Shown here: positions 1 to 6,246 of the stretch, piece by piece
Layout: every line of letters starts with the position of its first letter
How positions within the stretch are numbered: the first letter of the stretch is position 1
Assembly (NCBI GenBank): GCA_023379355.1
Contig: JAMCUD010000072.1
Span: 1 to 7,614 of the forward strand
DNA from: Thermoplasmatota archaeon
GTDB taxonomy: Archaea > Thermoplasmatota > Thermoplasmata > Thermoplasmatales > Thermoplasmataceae
DNA length: 7,614 nt
Direction: 5' to 3'
Translations under genes and position numbers: made by a program
Notes under the pieces: generated by a model
The model's input: the letters and a program-made list of their open reading frames with translations, nothing else
Database searches by the model: none
What the model was told of the DNA's origin: nothing

Positions 1-258
1 ACTGTACCTTGTTGGTCCACCTGCTTCCGGATATACCTTGGCCATTTCTATATAAGTCATGGTTATAAGCCCGTAAATAAATGCACCGAAAACAAACCCG
101 AAGATTGCCCCGGGACCCGCCCCTGAAACCATCTGTACAGTACCAAACAGAGCTCCGTTCCCGAGGGCTCCCGCGACTCCGATAACTAGCAATTCATAGA
201 ACCCGAGTTCTCTTTTCAGTCCTATTTTTGATCGTCTCTTTTTCGAAACAGCTTCCAT
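1..258 (-). CDS. APC-superfamily amino-acid permease, N-terminal part (cut by window edge)
   Basis: The first 86 codons of an integral membrane transporter are visible; the gene runs off the left edge. A short basic cytoplasmic leader (about residues 1-17, rich in K and R) is followed by a hydrophobic segment at about 20-44, rich in glycine (VIGVAGALGNGALFG). A second segment at about 49-70 is followed by EMAKVYPEAGGPTRYS. The glycine-rich first helix and the 'P-E-A-G-G' sequence after the second helix are hallmarks of the amino acid-polyamine-organocation (APC) family, which imports amino acids by proton- or cation-coupled transport or exchange. The substrate cannot be told from this fragment. 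The ATG at 258 is the only reasonable start: an in-frame stop lies three codons upstream. The nearest SD-like sequence (AAGG) is weak. The gene has its own AT-rich promoter region, separate from the CBS gene behind it on the same strand. Confidence 0.85.
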   Translation of the reverse strand, partial: MEAVSKKRRSKIGLKRELGFYELLVIGVAGALGNGALFGTVQMVSGAGPGAIFGFVFGAFIYGLITMTYIEMAKVYPEAGGPTRYS

Positions 259-280
259 TTTTCCTTATACCGCCATTTTG

Positions 281-310
281 ATATAATAATTTCCAGCAAA
301 GTTTATATAC
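281..310 (-). promoter_or_regulatory. Candidate promoter of the APC permease (two TATA-like elements)
   Basis: Read on the minus strand, TATATAAA lies at 309-302, which would give a leader of about 20 bases before the ATG at 258. A second AT-rich element (ATTATTATAT, 290-281) is centred about 28 bases before the ATG and would give a leaderless transcript. The sequence does not decide between them. The rest of the 200-base gap 259-458 is very AT-rich and shows no convincing gene. Confidence 0.4.
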
Positions 311-428
311 TAAATATTAGAATATGTTTGTAATATGTCATTGAGCATTATTTATAATTTTTATTTTATAAAAAAAGTTGTAACTCATCACTCATGAATA
401 AATATGCACCTTAAGATGAGAGCCAAAG

Positions 429-440
429 TTTTAAAAAAAT
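429..440 (-). terminator. T-run terminator after the SHMT-CBS operon
   Basis: On the minus strand a run of seven T residues (439-433), continuing into an AT-only tract, begins about 20 bases after the TAG stop of the CBS gene. Archaeal RNA polymerase terminates at such T tracts without needing a hairpin. A second seven-T run at 376-370 could act as a back-up. Assigned by position and composition only. Confidence 0.45.
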
Positions 441-458
441 AGGTATTGAGTTAATGAT

Positions 459-1553
459 CTACCTGCTCTTCTTGAGCCTGTTTTCATACGTTTCGAAGAT
501 TTTGCTCATGCATTTGCCAAAATTCCAATCAAAATCATCCACTGCCATATTGGTGTGACCACCATATAACCTGGTTCTCACGGAATATTTTATTCTGCCT
601 GTTGAATGGTATTTGGCCACATGCACATTGAAACTACCACTGTTTATTCCGGACATCCTTGAAATCCTTGATATAAATTTCTCACCCTCGAAGAAGATTA
701 TGTCATAGAGATCATCGTCGTATTCGTTTAGTCCGGATACCTGAATAAGAATGCCTTTCTGCCTTCCAGTGGATCGAATCATGTGTAGAATATCCATTAC
801 TCCAAGGACTCCGGAGAGAATATTGTCATTATTTGTTACCGGAATAGTGTGCAAACCATGCTTCAGGATTTCTCTGGCTGCTTCTCCCAGTGTAATATCC
901 GGTTTTATGCTTATTGGGTTTCCCATTATTGACGAACAGACTGGGTCTACCTTCCTCGTTTCCCCGGACAAATTACCGTCCCTCTCTGCATTTTCACCTC
1001 TTAAAAGGGCAGATGAGGACAGATCCTTAATACGTATTATGCCGGCAAGTTTTCCATCCTTTGATAGCACTGGAAATTCGCTTTCGTCAAGGCTCCTCAT
1101 TTTTTCAAGTGCAATCCTGAGGCCATCATTGTCATACACATATTCTGGGTTTGAAGTCATCGCATCACGCACTCTGACCTCATTCACCGGGCCGAATTCA
1201 TTCAGGTTTCTGAGCAGATCTGTTCTTGAAACAATCCCGAGCAGCTTTCCTCTGGAAACCACTGGAAGAGCGGGAATTCCTGCTTTTTTTATCAGGTCTG
1301 CTGCCACAGTTATATTGTCACTCTCTCTCAGCTTAGGAGTCTTGATAATTATTGAACCAATCTTCTCTGTTGACTGAACGCTTCTCTTCTTCAGAAGTTC
1401 CCGAAACAACAGCATCCCGGAATATGTGGAACCATTAAGAACGGGGACCTGGTGGACCCCTGTTCCCCTCATTTTGGCAAATGCTTCAGAAACAGTTGCG
1501 TTTGATGGCAGAATCACCAGATTTTTACCTGTCATTATTTCACTTACCTTCAT
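459..1553 (-). CDS. Four-CBS-domain protein with C-terminal HPF/RaiA-like domain
   Basis: A 364-residue soluble protein. Four CBS repeats (two Bateman modules) lie at about residues 1-57, 63-118, 126-182 and 204-262. Each shows the typical 'V..A...M.......PV....G...G.......' pattern and three (first, third, fourth) start with an 'IM/AMT/SIM' turn. CBS pairs usually bind adenine nucleotides and regulate an attached domain. Residues about 265-364 are not CBS: they read as strand, long helix, three strands and a final basic helix (HVAKYHSTGRIKYSVRTRL near 311-329, then WNFGKCMSKIFETYENRLKK near 343-362). This order resembles the HPF/RaiA (S30AE) ribosome hibernation fold; that is inference. The start is set at the ATG at 1553. 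A longer frame begins at GTG 1562, but that GTG is part of a strong SD (GAGGTGAT, 1567-1560), so it is probably not the initiator. The gene follows the SHMT-like gene with a 10-base gap and is co-transcribed with it. Confidence 0.85.
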   Translation of the reverse strand: MKVSEIMTGKNLVILPSNATVSEAFAKMRGTGVHQVPVLNGSTYSGMLLFRELLKKRSVQSTEKIGSIIIKTPKLRESDNITVAADLIKKAGIPALPVVSRGKLLGIVSRTDLLRNLNEFGPVNEVRVRDAMTSNPEYVYDNDGLRIALEKMRSLDESEFPVLSKDGKLAGIIRIKDLSSSALLRGENAERDGNLSGETRKVDPVCSSIMGNPISIKPDITLGEAAREILKHGLHTIPVTNNDNILSGVLGVMDILHMIRSTGRQKGILIQVSGLNEYDDDLYDIIFFEGEKFISRISRMSGINSGSFNVHVAKYHSTGRIKYSVRTRLYGGHTNMAVDDFDWNFGKCMSKIFETYENRLKKSR

Positions 1554-1559
1554 ACATAT

Positions 1560-1567
1560 CACCTCAG
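1560..1567 (-). promoter_or_regulatory. Strong SD overlapping the upstream stop codon; decides the CBS start
   Basis: On the minus strand GAGGTGAT closely matches the archaeal anti-SD and lies four bases before the ATG at 1553. It contains most of the TGA stop of the SHMT-like gene (1566-1564) and the GTG that would otherwise be taken as the start. The arrangement implies translational coupling: ribosomes terminating on the first gene uncover or reuse the SD of the second. Confidence 0.75.
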
Positions 1568-2727
1568 TACACTCTTTTTAATGACGCCTTTAACTCCAGA
1601 ACGTCTCTCTTCACATCCTTCCCTTCCAGTGCCCAGGATATCAGTTCTGCTATTTCATCCATGCCGGAAAACCCATATCTCGATATCTCAGATGTGCCTA
1701 TTCTACCCTCTCTATCTATTATCATACCATTTTTTTCCAGTATTTCGCTGAATCTAGACAATGTGAGACCCCTTTGCTTTATGAAGCCTGGATCGGTAAT
1801 CACCTGGTGTGTTTCCGAATACCATGGGGCATATTTGACTCCAATTTCTCTCTCAGACAGCTCCTTCCCAAGGTTCCTGCTATTTGTGGCAACAAGGGAT
1901 GCGTATTCCTTACCATGTAGAATCATCTCTTCTGCTGCAACTCCCAGGGCCGCCACTCTGGAGGGGTGAAAGTTGTCCATGGCTCTCCAGGTGATATTTT
2001 TGCCTATCTCCATGTATAATTCCTCATTATCTGTGAGGATCACACCACCCTGAGGGCCGAAAAATGACTTGTGGGTGGAACCATACAGAATATCGCAATA
2101 TTTCATAGCATCCTTCTGAAAAGCCTCGCCTGCAATGAGTCCCATCACATGGGAACCGTCATAGACCAGGAAAGTGCCATTTGGTTCACAGAGCTCCTTC
2201 ACCCTCTTCAGGTCATAATGCTTGACAAAGAAAGACTGCCCAAGAACAAGGACCCTAGGATGCGTGGATCTGATCAGTTTCTCCAGCTCCGGGAATTTTA
2301 TCTCCTGATTTTCACCGTCATAGGGTATACTGTAGTTGTTTATTCCACTCATCTGTGGAAGATATCCGTTCTCATACCCGGTATACCCTCCAAATTTTTC
2401 CGGGATAGAAAGAATATTGTCCTTTCTATTGACAGTCGAAAGAAGAACAACTTCGGCGGCTATGTGTCCCCCAATGGGTCTTACTTCAGCATACTTTGAC
2501 TTATAGATTTGTGAAATCAGACCTTCAGTCCTGTGCAGCACTTCCTCCGAAAACTTTGCCCCGCCGTAGGCTTCTTCCCCATTTATTTCCAGGGAATACC
2601 TCGAAGCCATGTCTGAACCGAGAGCTTCCCTGGCTCTTTCGCTAAGGAAGTTCTCCGAAGCCTGCAGATTCAGTACGGAATCCCTGTAATCGTTGTGTTT
2701 TCTAACAATATCAATTATTTCCGGCAT
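1564..2727 (-). CDS. glyA: Serine hydroxymethyltransferase-like PLP enzyme (divergent)
   Basis: A 387-residue fold-type I PLP enzyme of the SHMT family, which interconverts serine and glycine using a folate or tetrahydropterin carrier. Recognisable pieces are LQASENFLS (21-29, SHMT 'ASEN'), Y44 and AYGGAKF with Y54 (53-59), the cofactor Asp and His in YDGSHVMGLIAG (D190, H193), the Schiff-base lysine in GSTHKSFFGPQGG (H219, K220), and the substrate-carboxylate arginine region REGRIGTSEISRYGF (R342, R350). It is shorter than typical bacterial enzymes (about 415-430). Some usual features are changed: the loop normally reading PG..GGP..H is here TWRAMDNFHPSR (246-257), the arginine of GPRGG is Q226, and the acidic residue after Y44 is shifted. 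SHMT-family membership is secure; the exact reaction is less so (aldolase-type activity on another hydroxy amino acid is an alternative). The start ATG at 2727 has an SD (GAGGGGTG). It is the first gene of an operon with the CBS protein. Confidence 0.85.
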   Translation of the reverse strand: MPEIIDIVRKHNDYRDSVLNLQASENFLSERAREALGSDMASRYSLEINGEEAYGGAKFSEEVLHRTEGLISQIYKSKYAEVRPIGGHIAAEVVLLSTVNRKDNILSIPEKFGGYTGYENGYLPQMSGINNYSIPYDGENQEIKFPELEKLIRSTHPRVLVLGQSFFVKHYDLKRVKELCEPNGTFLVYDGSHVMGLIAGEAFQKDAMKYCDILYGSTHKSFFGPQGGVILTDNEELYMEIGKNITWRAMDNFHPSRVAALGVAAEEMILHGKEYASLVATNSRNLGKELSEREIGVKYAPWYSETHQVITDPGFIKQRGLTLSRFSEILEKNGMIIDREGRIGTSEISRYGFSGMDEIAELISWALEGKDVKRDVLELKASLKRVY

Positions 2728-2735
2728 AAAACTTG

Positions 2736-2743
2736 CACCCCTC
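2736..2743 (-). promoter_or_regulatory. SD of the SHMT-like gene
   Basis: GAGGGGTG on the minus strand ends eight bases before the ATG at 2727. A real SD means this mRNA carries a leader, unlike the leaderless polB diverging from the same gap. Confidence 0.7.
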
Positions 2744-2798
2744 TTTCTGTTTTCTATGAAAACAGGAGGATAACATTGATCTTAACATACAACCGAAT

Positions 2799-2808
2799 CT
2801 ATTTAACA
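2799..2808 (-). promoter_or_regulatory. Candidate TATA box of the SHMT-CBS operon
   Basis: TGTTAAATAG on the minus strand is the best TATA-like element upstream of the gene. It would start transcription near 2777 and give a leader of about 50 bases carrying the SD. It overlaps one arm of an inverted repeat (2796-2802 / 2816-2822). Weak; other AT-rich stretches nearby could serve. Confidence 0.3.
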
Positions 2809-2860
2809 TTTCCAGATAGATTTTAATAGGATTTCCAAACCCTAAATGACGTTGGGTCAA

Positions 2861-2872
2861 GTTTTTAAATAG
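2861..2872 (+). promoter_or_regulatory. TATA box of polB; leaderless promoter
   Basis: GTTTTTAAATAG is centred about 25 bases before the ATG at 2891, the spacing expected between an archaeal TATA box and the transcription start. No SD is present between it and the ATG, so the mRNA probably begins at or within a base or two of the start codon. A similar TTTTAATAGG lies 40 bases further upstream (2821-2830). Confidence 0.6.
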
Positions 2873-2890
2873 GGCTACATTTGAGAATAC

Positions 2891-5266
2891 ATGGAAATAA
2901 GAATGCGCGTCCTTGTTGCGTCATACAGGAGAAGGGACGTTGCAGTTGAGCTCTTCGGCCGAACAGAAGACGGCAGATCAATAACTGCACTTTTCTTTGG
3001 CTTCAGACCATATTTTGATCTTGTTGAACCTTCAGAACAGTGCCTTCAGCTATACAGGGCAGATGAAGAGTTTGTTGAATCCAGGAACATCAAACTATGG
3101 GTCGACGGCGAGGAAAAGAATGCTATGAGGATCTTCGTGAAATCGCCATGGAAGGTTCCACAGTTAAGGGAGAAATGTGGTTTTAAGTTCAGAGTTCTTG
3201 CAGCAGACATACCCTTTCACCACAGATTCATCTATGACATGGACCTGGAGCCTTGCATAAAGATAAATTGCCAAGAGATGCCGGAAGAGCGCAAAAATTT
3301 CACCACAGATCTTGTTGTAAGAATTGATGGAATAGAGAAAACTGAGGATTTTGTGCCTCCAGTAAAAATACTGAGTTTTGACATTGAAAACGCAGTGACT
3401 CCAGTTAATGGAGAAGAATACGGCCACATACTGATGATCGGCTATTCCATCTGGGATGGAAAGGAACTCACCAAAGGCTACATAGATGGAGATGAAAGAG
3501 CCATACTGGAGAACTTCGTATCTGTGGTCAATGCTGCAGATCCGGATATACTGACTGGATACAACATAGACGGATACGACCTGCCTGTGATACAGTCAAG
3601 GATGAACAAATTCGGGATTCCTTTCAGAATTGGGAGGGACCGAGAACAGCCACACCGAGTTCAGAGCCAGTACTGGAGACTGCATGGCAGAACCATATCT
3701 GATACCTGGTGGGCTGTGAAGAAGATAATGCATCCAAAACATGAAACCCTGAACTACGTTGCTCAGGAGCTCCTAAATGAGGGAAAGGACAACATTAACA
3801 GGCTCAAGATAGAGGAAGAATGGAACAACAGAAGAGAAGAGGTTATTCAGTACTGCATTAAAGACTCCTTTCTCACCCTTGAAATATTCAGGAAACTGAG
3901 GGTTGTTGACAGAAACATGTTCATGTCAACTGTTACCCGGTTGCCTTTCGATGATGTGTCCAACGGCGGGACCAGTAATTACGTAGACTCACTGCTGATA
4001 AGAAAGGCAGACCGGGAAGGGATAGGAGTCCCCATGACCGGGAGAACTGGAAAAGAGGCTCCCATAGAGGGAGGATATGTCCACTCCATTGGAGGAGGGA
4101 TATATGATAATGTTATAGTCCTGGACTTCAAGAGTATGTATCCATCCATGATCATGAAATACAACATCTGCTTCACAACGCTGAGCCCTGACGGCGAGAA
4201 TACCGCCCCAAATGGGGTGCGATTTATGGATGTCAGCAGGAAAGCTGGCCTTGTTCCCCGTCTCCTGAGGGAATTGATGCAGGAGAGGGATGAAGTAAAG
4301 AAAAAAATGAAGGCTGCTGATGAGGAGGAAAGGGAGTATCTGGATGGAATTCAGGGTGCGCTCAAGATACTCATGAATACATTCTATGGCGTTCTTGCTT
4401 CTTCGTTCTACAGGTTCACAAATCTTGAGATCGGCAGCGCAGTTACCGGATATGCCCGGGAGACAATAAAGTCGCTTATAGAAAAACTCAAGGCACAGAA
4501 TTTCAAGGTCATATACGGAGACACGGACTCTGTATTCATAGAATCCGGAAGCAGAAATTCAGCCGAGGCCATAAAAATTGGGAGGGAATTGAGCGAACGG
4601 ATATCACGGGAGGAGGGTGTAACAGTTGAATTTGAGAAGGTCATGGACCCACTCTTTTCACATGGAGCAAAGAAGAGATATGCTGGGAAGATAGTTTATC
4701 CGGAGCCTCAGAATGGAGAGATTCTCATAAGGGGTTATGAGGTGAGAAGGACAGATTCCTTTGATCTGCAGAGTGAAGCCCTTTCCCGGGTTTTCGATCT
4801 GGTGCTTTCCAGAGATCTGGATGGTGCCATAGCATACAGGAATGACATAATAGATAAGATAATGAAGGGCGACACTGAACACATCAAGATCGATGATCTT
4901 GTGATATCCAGGTCCGTGAGGGATTTCAAAAACTACAAGGAACAGTCTTTGGCAAACATACGGGTGGCAAAGAAACTCATGGAGCTTGGGGAGACCTTTA
5001 TACCCGGGATGAAGGTTTCATGGATTGTCACCAACAGCAAGAAATCACCCCAGGAGGTGGAACCATACATGGACGGTGTTCCATTCAATGGAACCCCTGA
5101 CTGGGAATATTATGCCAGAAGAGTGGATGAAACACTGAAAAGGGTGCTTGAAGGTCTGATGGATGACTACCCGGAGATTGAGGGTGAAAGTACTGGAGGC
5201 CACCCGGCTAATCAGAACACAGTTGAGAAGGATAATGGACAGAGAAAACTTTTTGAGTTTTCATGA
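2891..5266 (+). CDS. polB: Family B replicative DNA polymerase with 3'-5' exonuclease
   Basis: A 791-residue DNA polymerase of usual length. The N-terminal domain includes FRPYF (38-42) and KVPQLREK (88-95), counterparts of segments that build the uracil-sensing pocket in Pyrococcus PolB. The exonuclease motifs are intact: Exo I FDIEN (D164, E166), Exo II YNIDGYD (N225, D230), Exo III YCIKD (Y321, D325). The polymerase motifs are intact: A LDFKSMYPS (D412), B KILMNTFYG (K492, N496, Y499, G500), C YGDTDS (D544, D546), and KKRY (594-597). It should therefore polymerise and proofread. The C-terminus ends QRKLFEFS (784-791), a PIP box for docking on the PCNA sliding clamp, after a probably flexible linker (about 762-783). 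The ATG at 2891 lies about 25 bases from a TATA box without an SD, so a leaderless transcript is likely; ATG 2903 is a possible alternative. It is transcribed away from the SHMT operon and meets the dehydrogenase gene tail to tail with a 6-base overlap. No intein or frameshift is seen. Confidence 0.97.
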   Translation: MEIRMRVLVASYRRRDVAVELFGRTEDGRSITALFFGFRPYFDLVEPSEQCLQLYRADEEFVESRNIKLWVDGEEKNAMRIFVKSPWKVPQLREKCGFKFRVLAADIPFHHRFIYDMDLEPCIKINCQEMPEERKNFTTDLVVRIDGIEKTEDFVPPVKILSFDIENAVTPVNGEEYGHILMIGYSIWDGKELTKGYIDGDERAILENFVSVVNAADPDILTGYNIDGYDLPVIQSRMNKFGIPFRIGRDREQPHRVQSQYWRLHGRTISDTWWAVKKIMHPKHETLNYVAQELLNEGKDNINRLKIEEEWNNRREEVIQYCIKDSFLTLEIFRKLRVVDRNMFMSTVTRLPFDDVSNGGTSNYVDSLLIRKADREGIGVPMTGRTGKEAPIEGGYVHSIGGGIYDNVIVLDFKSMYPSMIMKYNICFTTLSPDGENTAPNGVRFMDVSRKAGLVPRLLRELMQERDEVKKKMKAADEEEREYLDGIQGALKILMNTFYGVLASSFYRFTNLEIGSAVTGYARETIKSLIEKLKAQNFKVIYGDTDSVFIESGSRNSAEAIKIGRELSERISREEGVTVEFEKVMDPLFSHGAKKRYAGKIVYPEPQNGEILIRGYEVRRTDSFDLQSEALSRVFDLVLSRDLDGAIAYRNDIIDKIMKGDTEHIKIDDLVISRSVRDFKNYKEQSLANIRVAKKLMELGETFIPGMKVSWIVTNSKKSPQEVEPYMDGVPFNGTPDWEYYARRVDETLKRVLEGLMDDYPEIEGESTGGHPANQNTVEKDNGQRKLFEFS
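5261..5266. other. Convergent overlap of polB and dehydrogenase at a palindromic double stop
   Basis: The hexamer TCATGA is its own reverse complement. Its right half is the TGA stop of polB (5264-5266, plus strand), and its left half, read on the minus strand, is the TGA stop of the dehydrogenase (5263-5261). The two reading frames therefore end back to back with no intergenic DNA, so any 3' UTR or terminator of one gene lies inside the coding sequence of the other. Confidence 0.95.
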
Positions 5267-6154
5267 GACCTTTCCAGTACTGTACTCTTCCCTCAATACC
5301 ACATGTTCAGTCTTTTTTCCCTCTATGAAAAGCCTTACATTCTGGCATGCCCTGTAGACCGCTTCCTCTTCCAGGTCCCTGTTTATTCCTCCTACATGGG
5401 GTGTCAGAAGGACATTGGATGGCAGTGGAAATTTTACATCCGGTTCCCCCCACCATACATCAGTGAGGTACATTTTGTCCTGATTCTGCTGAAGATACTG
5501 CAGCATGTCGTCCTTGTTTACCACACCTGCTCTTGCAACATTCACTATTGTGTCACCCGAGAACTTTGAGAGCAGTTTTCCATCCACAATGCCACTTGTT
5601 GATGCATTCAGGGGCATGGAGAGAAGCAGGACATCAGATTGACTGAACAGTTCTTCCGGGGAGTCAACAAACCTGTCCAGGTTCTCGTCACCTGATCGTG
5701 ATCTTGAATAGGCTATTGTATGCATCCTGAGAGATTTGGCTATTTTGGAGGCACTCTTTCCTATTCCACCATAACCGAAAATCCCAAATGTGTGGCCGAT
5801 AAGACTGGAGACGGGAAGCTTTTGATATATGCCGTTTTTCTGCTGCTTATCGAAATCCAGGACTTTCTTCTTCACCGAAAGAAGAAGGGCAAATGCATGC
5901 TCAGCCACAGGGTCCGCAAATGCTCCTGCGTTGCTGCAGACGAGTACATTTTCTGGCACCCTTGAAAAATCAAGGTGATCAACCCCTGCGGAGATCGTCT
6001 GAATCATTTTGAGCTCAGGGAGAATTTCATATTTTCTGTAAATGACCTGAATATCGGCCCCGGAAGGGTCCATAGACTTAACCTCGCAGCCCAGAATTTC
6101 TGCGCATCTTTTCAGCATTCTGGTGTCCATATCCCTCATAATAGATACTTTCAT
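5261..6154 (-). CDS. D-2-hydroxyacid dehydrogenase (phosphoglycerate / hydroxypyruvate reductase family)
   Basis: A 297-residue member of the D-isomer-specific 2-hydroxyacid dehydrogenases, which reversibly reduce a 2-keto acid with NAD(P)H. The N-terminal substrate domain (about 1-75) contains ISAGVDHLD (54-62). The Rossmann domain carries GIFGYGGIGKSA, with the GxGxxG at 127-132. The catalytic triad is present: R208 in NVARAGV, E237 in GEPDV, H253 in LTPHVGG. The C-terminal helix returns to the substrate domain, as usual. After the second cofactor strand the sequence is AYSRSRSGDE (148-157), with Ser-Arg-Ser where NAD enzymes place an Asp; this points to NADP(H). The substrate is not determined: glyoxylate/hydroxypyruvate reductase or 3-phosphoglycerate dehydrogenase are both possible. 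The ATG at 6154 is chosen because MKVSIM begins the first strand of the fold. The frame stays open 30 codons further to a GTG at 6244, but that extension has no family counterpart and contains a TATA-like sequence. Convergent with polB. Confidence 0.88.
   Translation of the reverse strand: MKVSIMRDMDTRMLKRCAEILGCEVKSMDPSGADIQVIYRKYEILPELKMIQTISAGVDHLDFSRVPENVLVCSNAGAFADPVAEHAFALLLSVKKKVLDFDKQQKNGIYQKLPVSSLIGHTFGIFGYGGIGKSASKIAKSLRMHTIAYSRSRSGDENLDRFVDSPEELFSQSDVLLLSMPLNASTSGIVDGKLLSKFSGDTIVNVARAGVVNKDDMLQYLQQNQDKMYLTDVWWGEPDVKFPLPSNVLLTPHVGGINRDLEEEAVYRACQNVRLFIEGKKTEHVVLREEYSTGKVS
5313..5318 (+). terminator. Possible T-run terminator of polB inside the opposing gene
   Basis: A six-T run preceded by TC and followed by CCCTCT lies about 50 bases after the polB stop, within the antisense of the dehydrogenase 3' end. 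It is the first substantial T tract downstream of polB. Position and composition only. Confidence 0.3.
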
Positions 6155-6218
6155 GCACCCATGAAATCTAAACAAGAGATAAGGATTGCCTGAAAATGAA
6201 CTTTCGGATAAATTCCGG

Positions 6219-6227
6219 TATATATTA
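6219..6227 (-). promoter_or_regulatory. Candidate TATA box of the hydroxyacid dehydrogenase
   Basis: TAATATATA on the minus strand lies in the gap between the dehydrogenase and the hypothetical gene upstream. It predicts transcription from about 6197 and a leader of about 40 bases. No good SD precedes the ATG at 6154: GGGTG lies only one base away, which is too close. The gene may also be read through from the upstream gene. Confidence 0.4.
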
Positions 6228-6246
6228 GGGTTATTTCCCCTCACAT

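Noticed and set aside
384..420. CTCATC/GATGAG 6-bp inverted repeat in the gap after the CBS gene
   Set aside because: Short arms and a 25-base loop in AT-rich DNA; the nearby T run explains termination better.
259..458. Possible small RNA or small gene in the AT-rich gap
   Set aside because: No GC-rich structured core, no convincing short reading frame with an SD, and promoter and terminator signals account for the visible pattern.
751..1377. 208-codon plus-strand frame opposite the CBS gene
   Set aside because: Ser/Leu/Ile-rich composition typical of an antisense shadow; the minus strand encodes four clear CBS repeats.
1481..1969. Plus-strand frame spanning the end of the SHMT-like gene and the start of the CBS gene
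   Set aside because: It runs antisense through two well-supported genes, with no promoter or SD of its own.
2891..5266. Intein or split in the polymerase
   Set aside because: Motifs A, B and C are uninterrupted and the total length is normal for family B.
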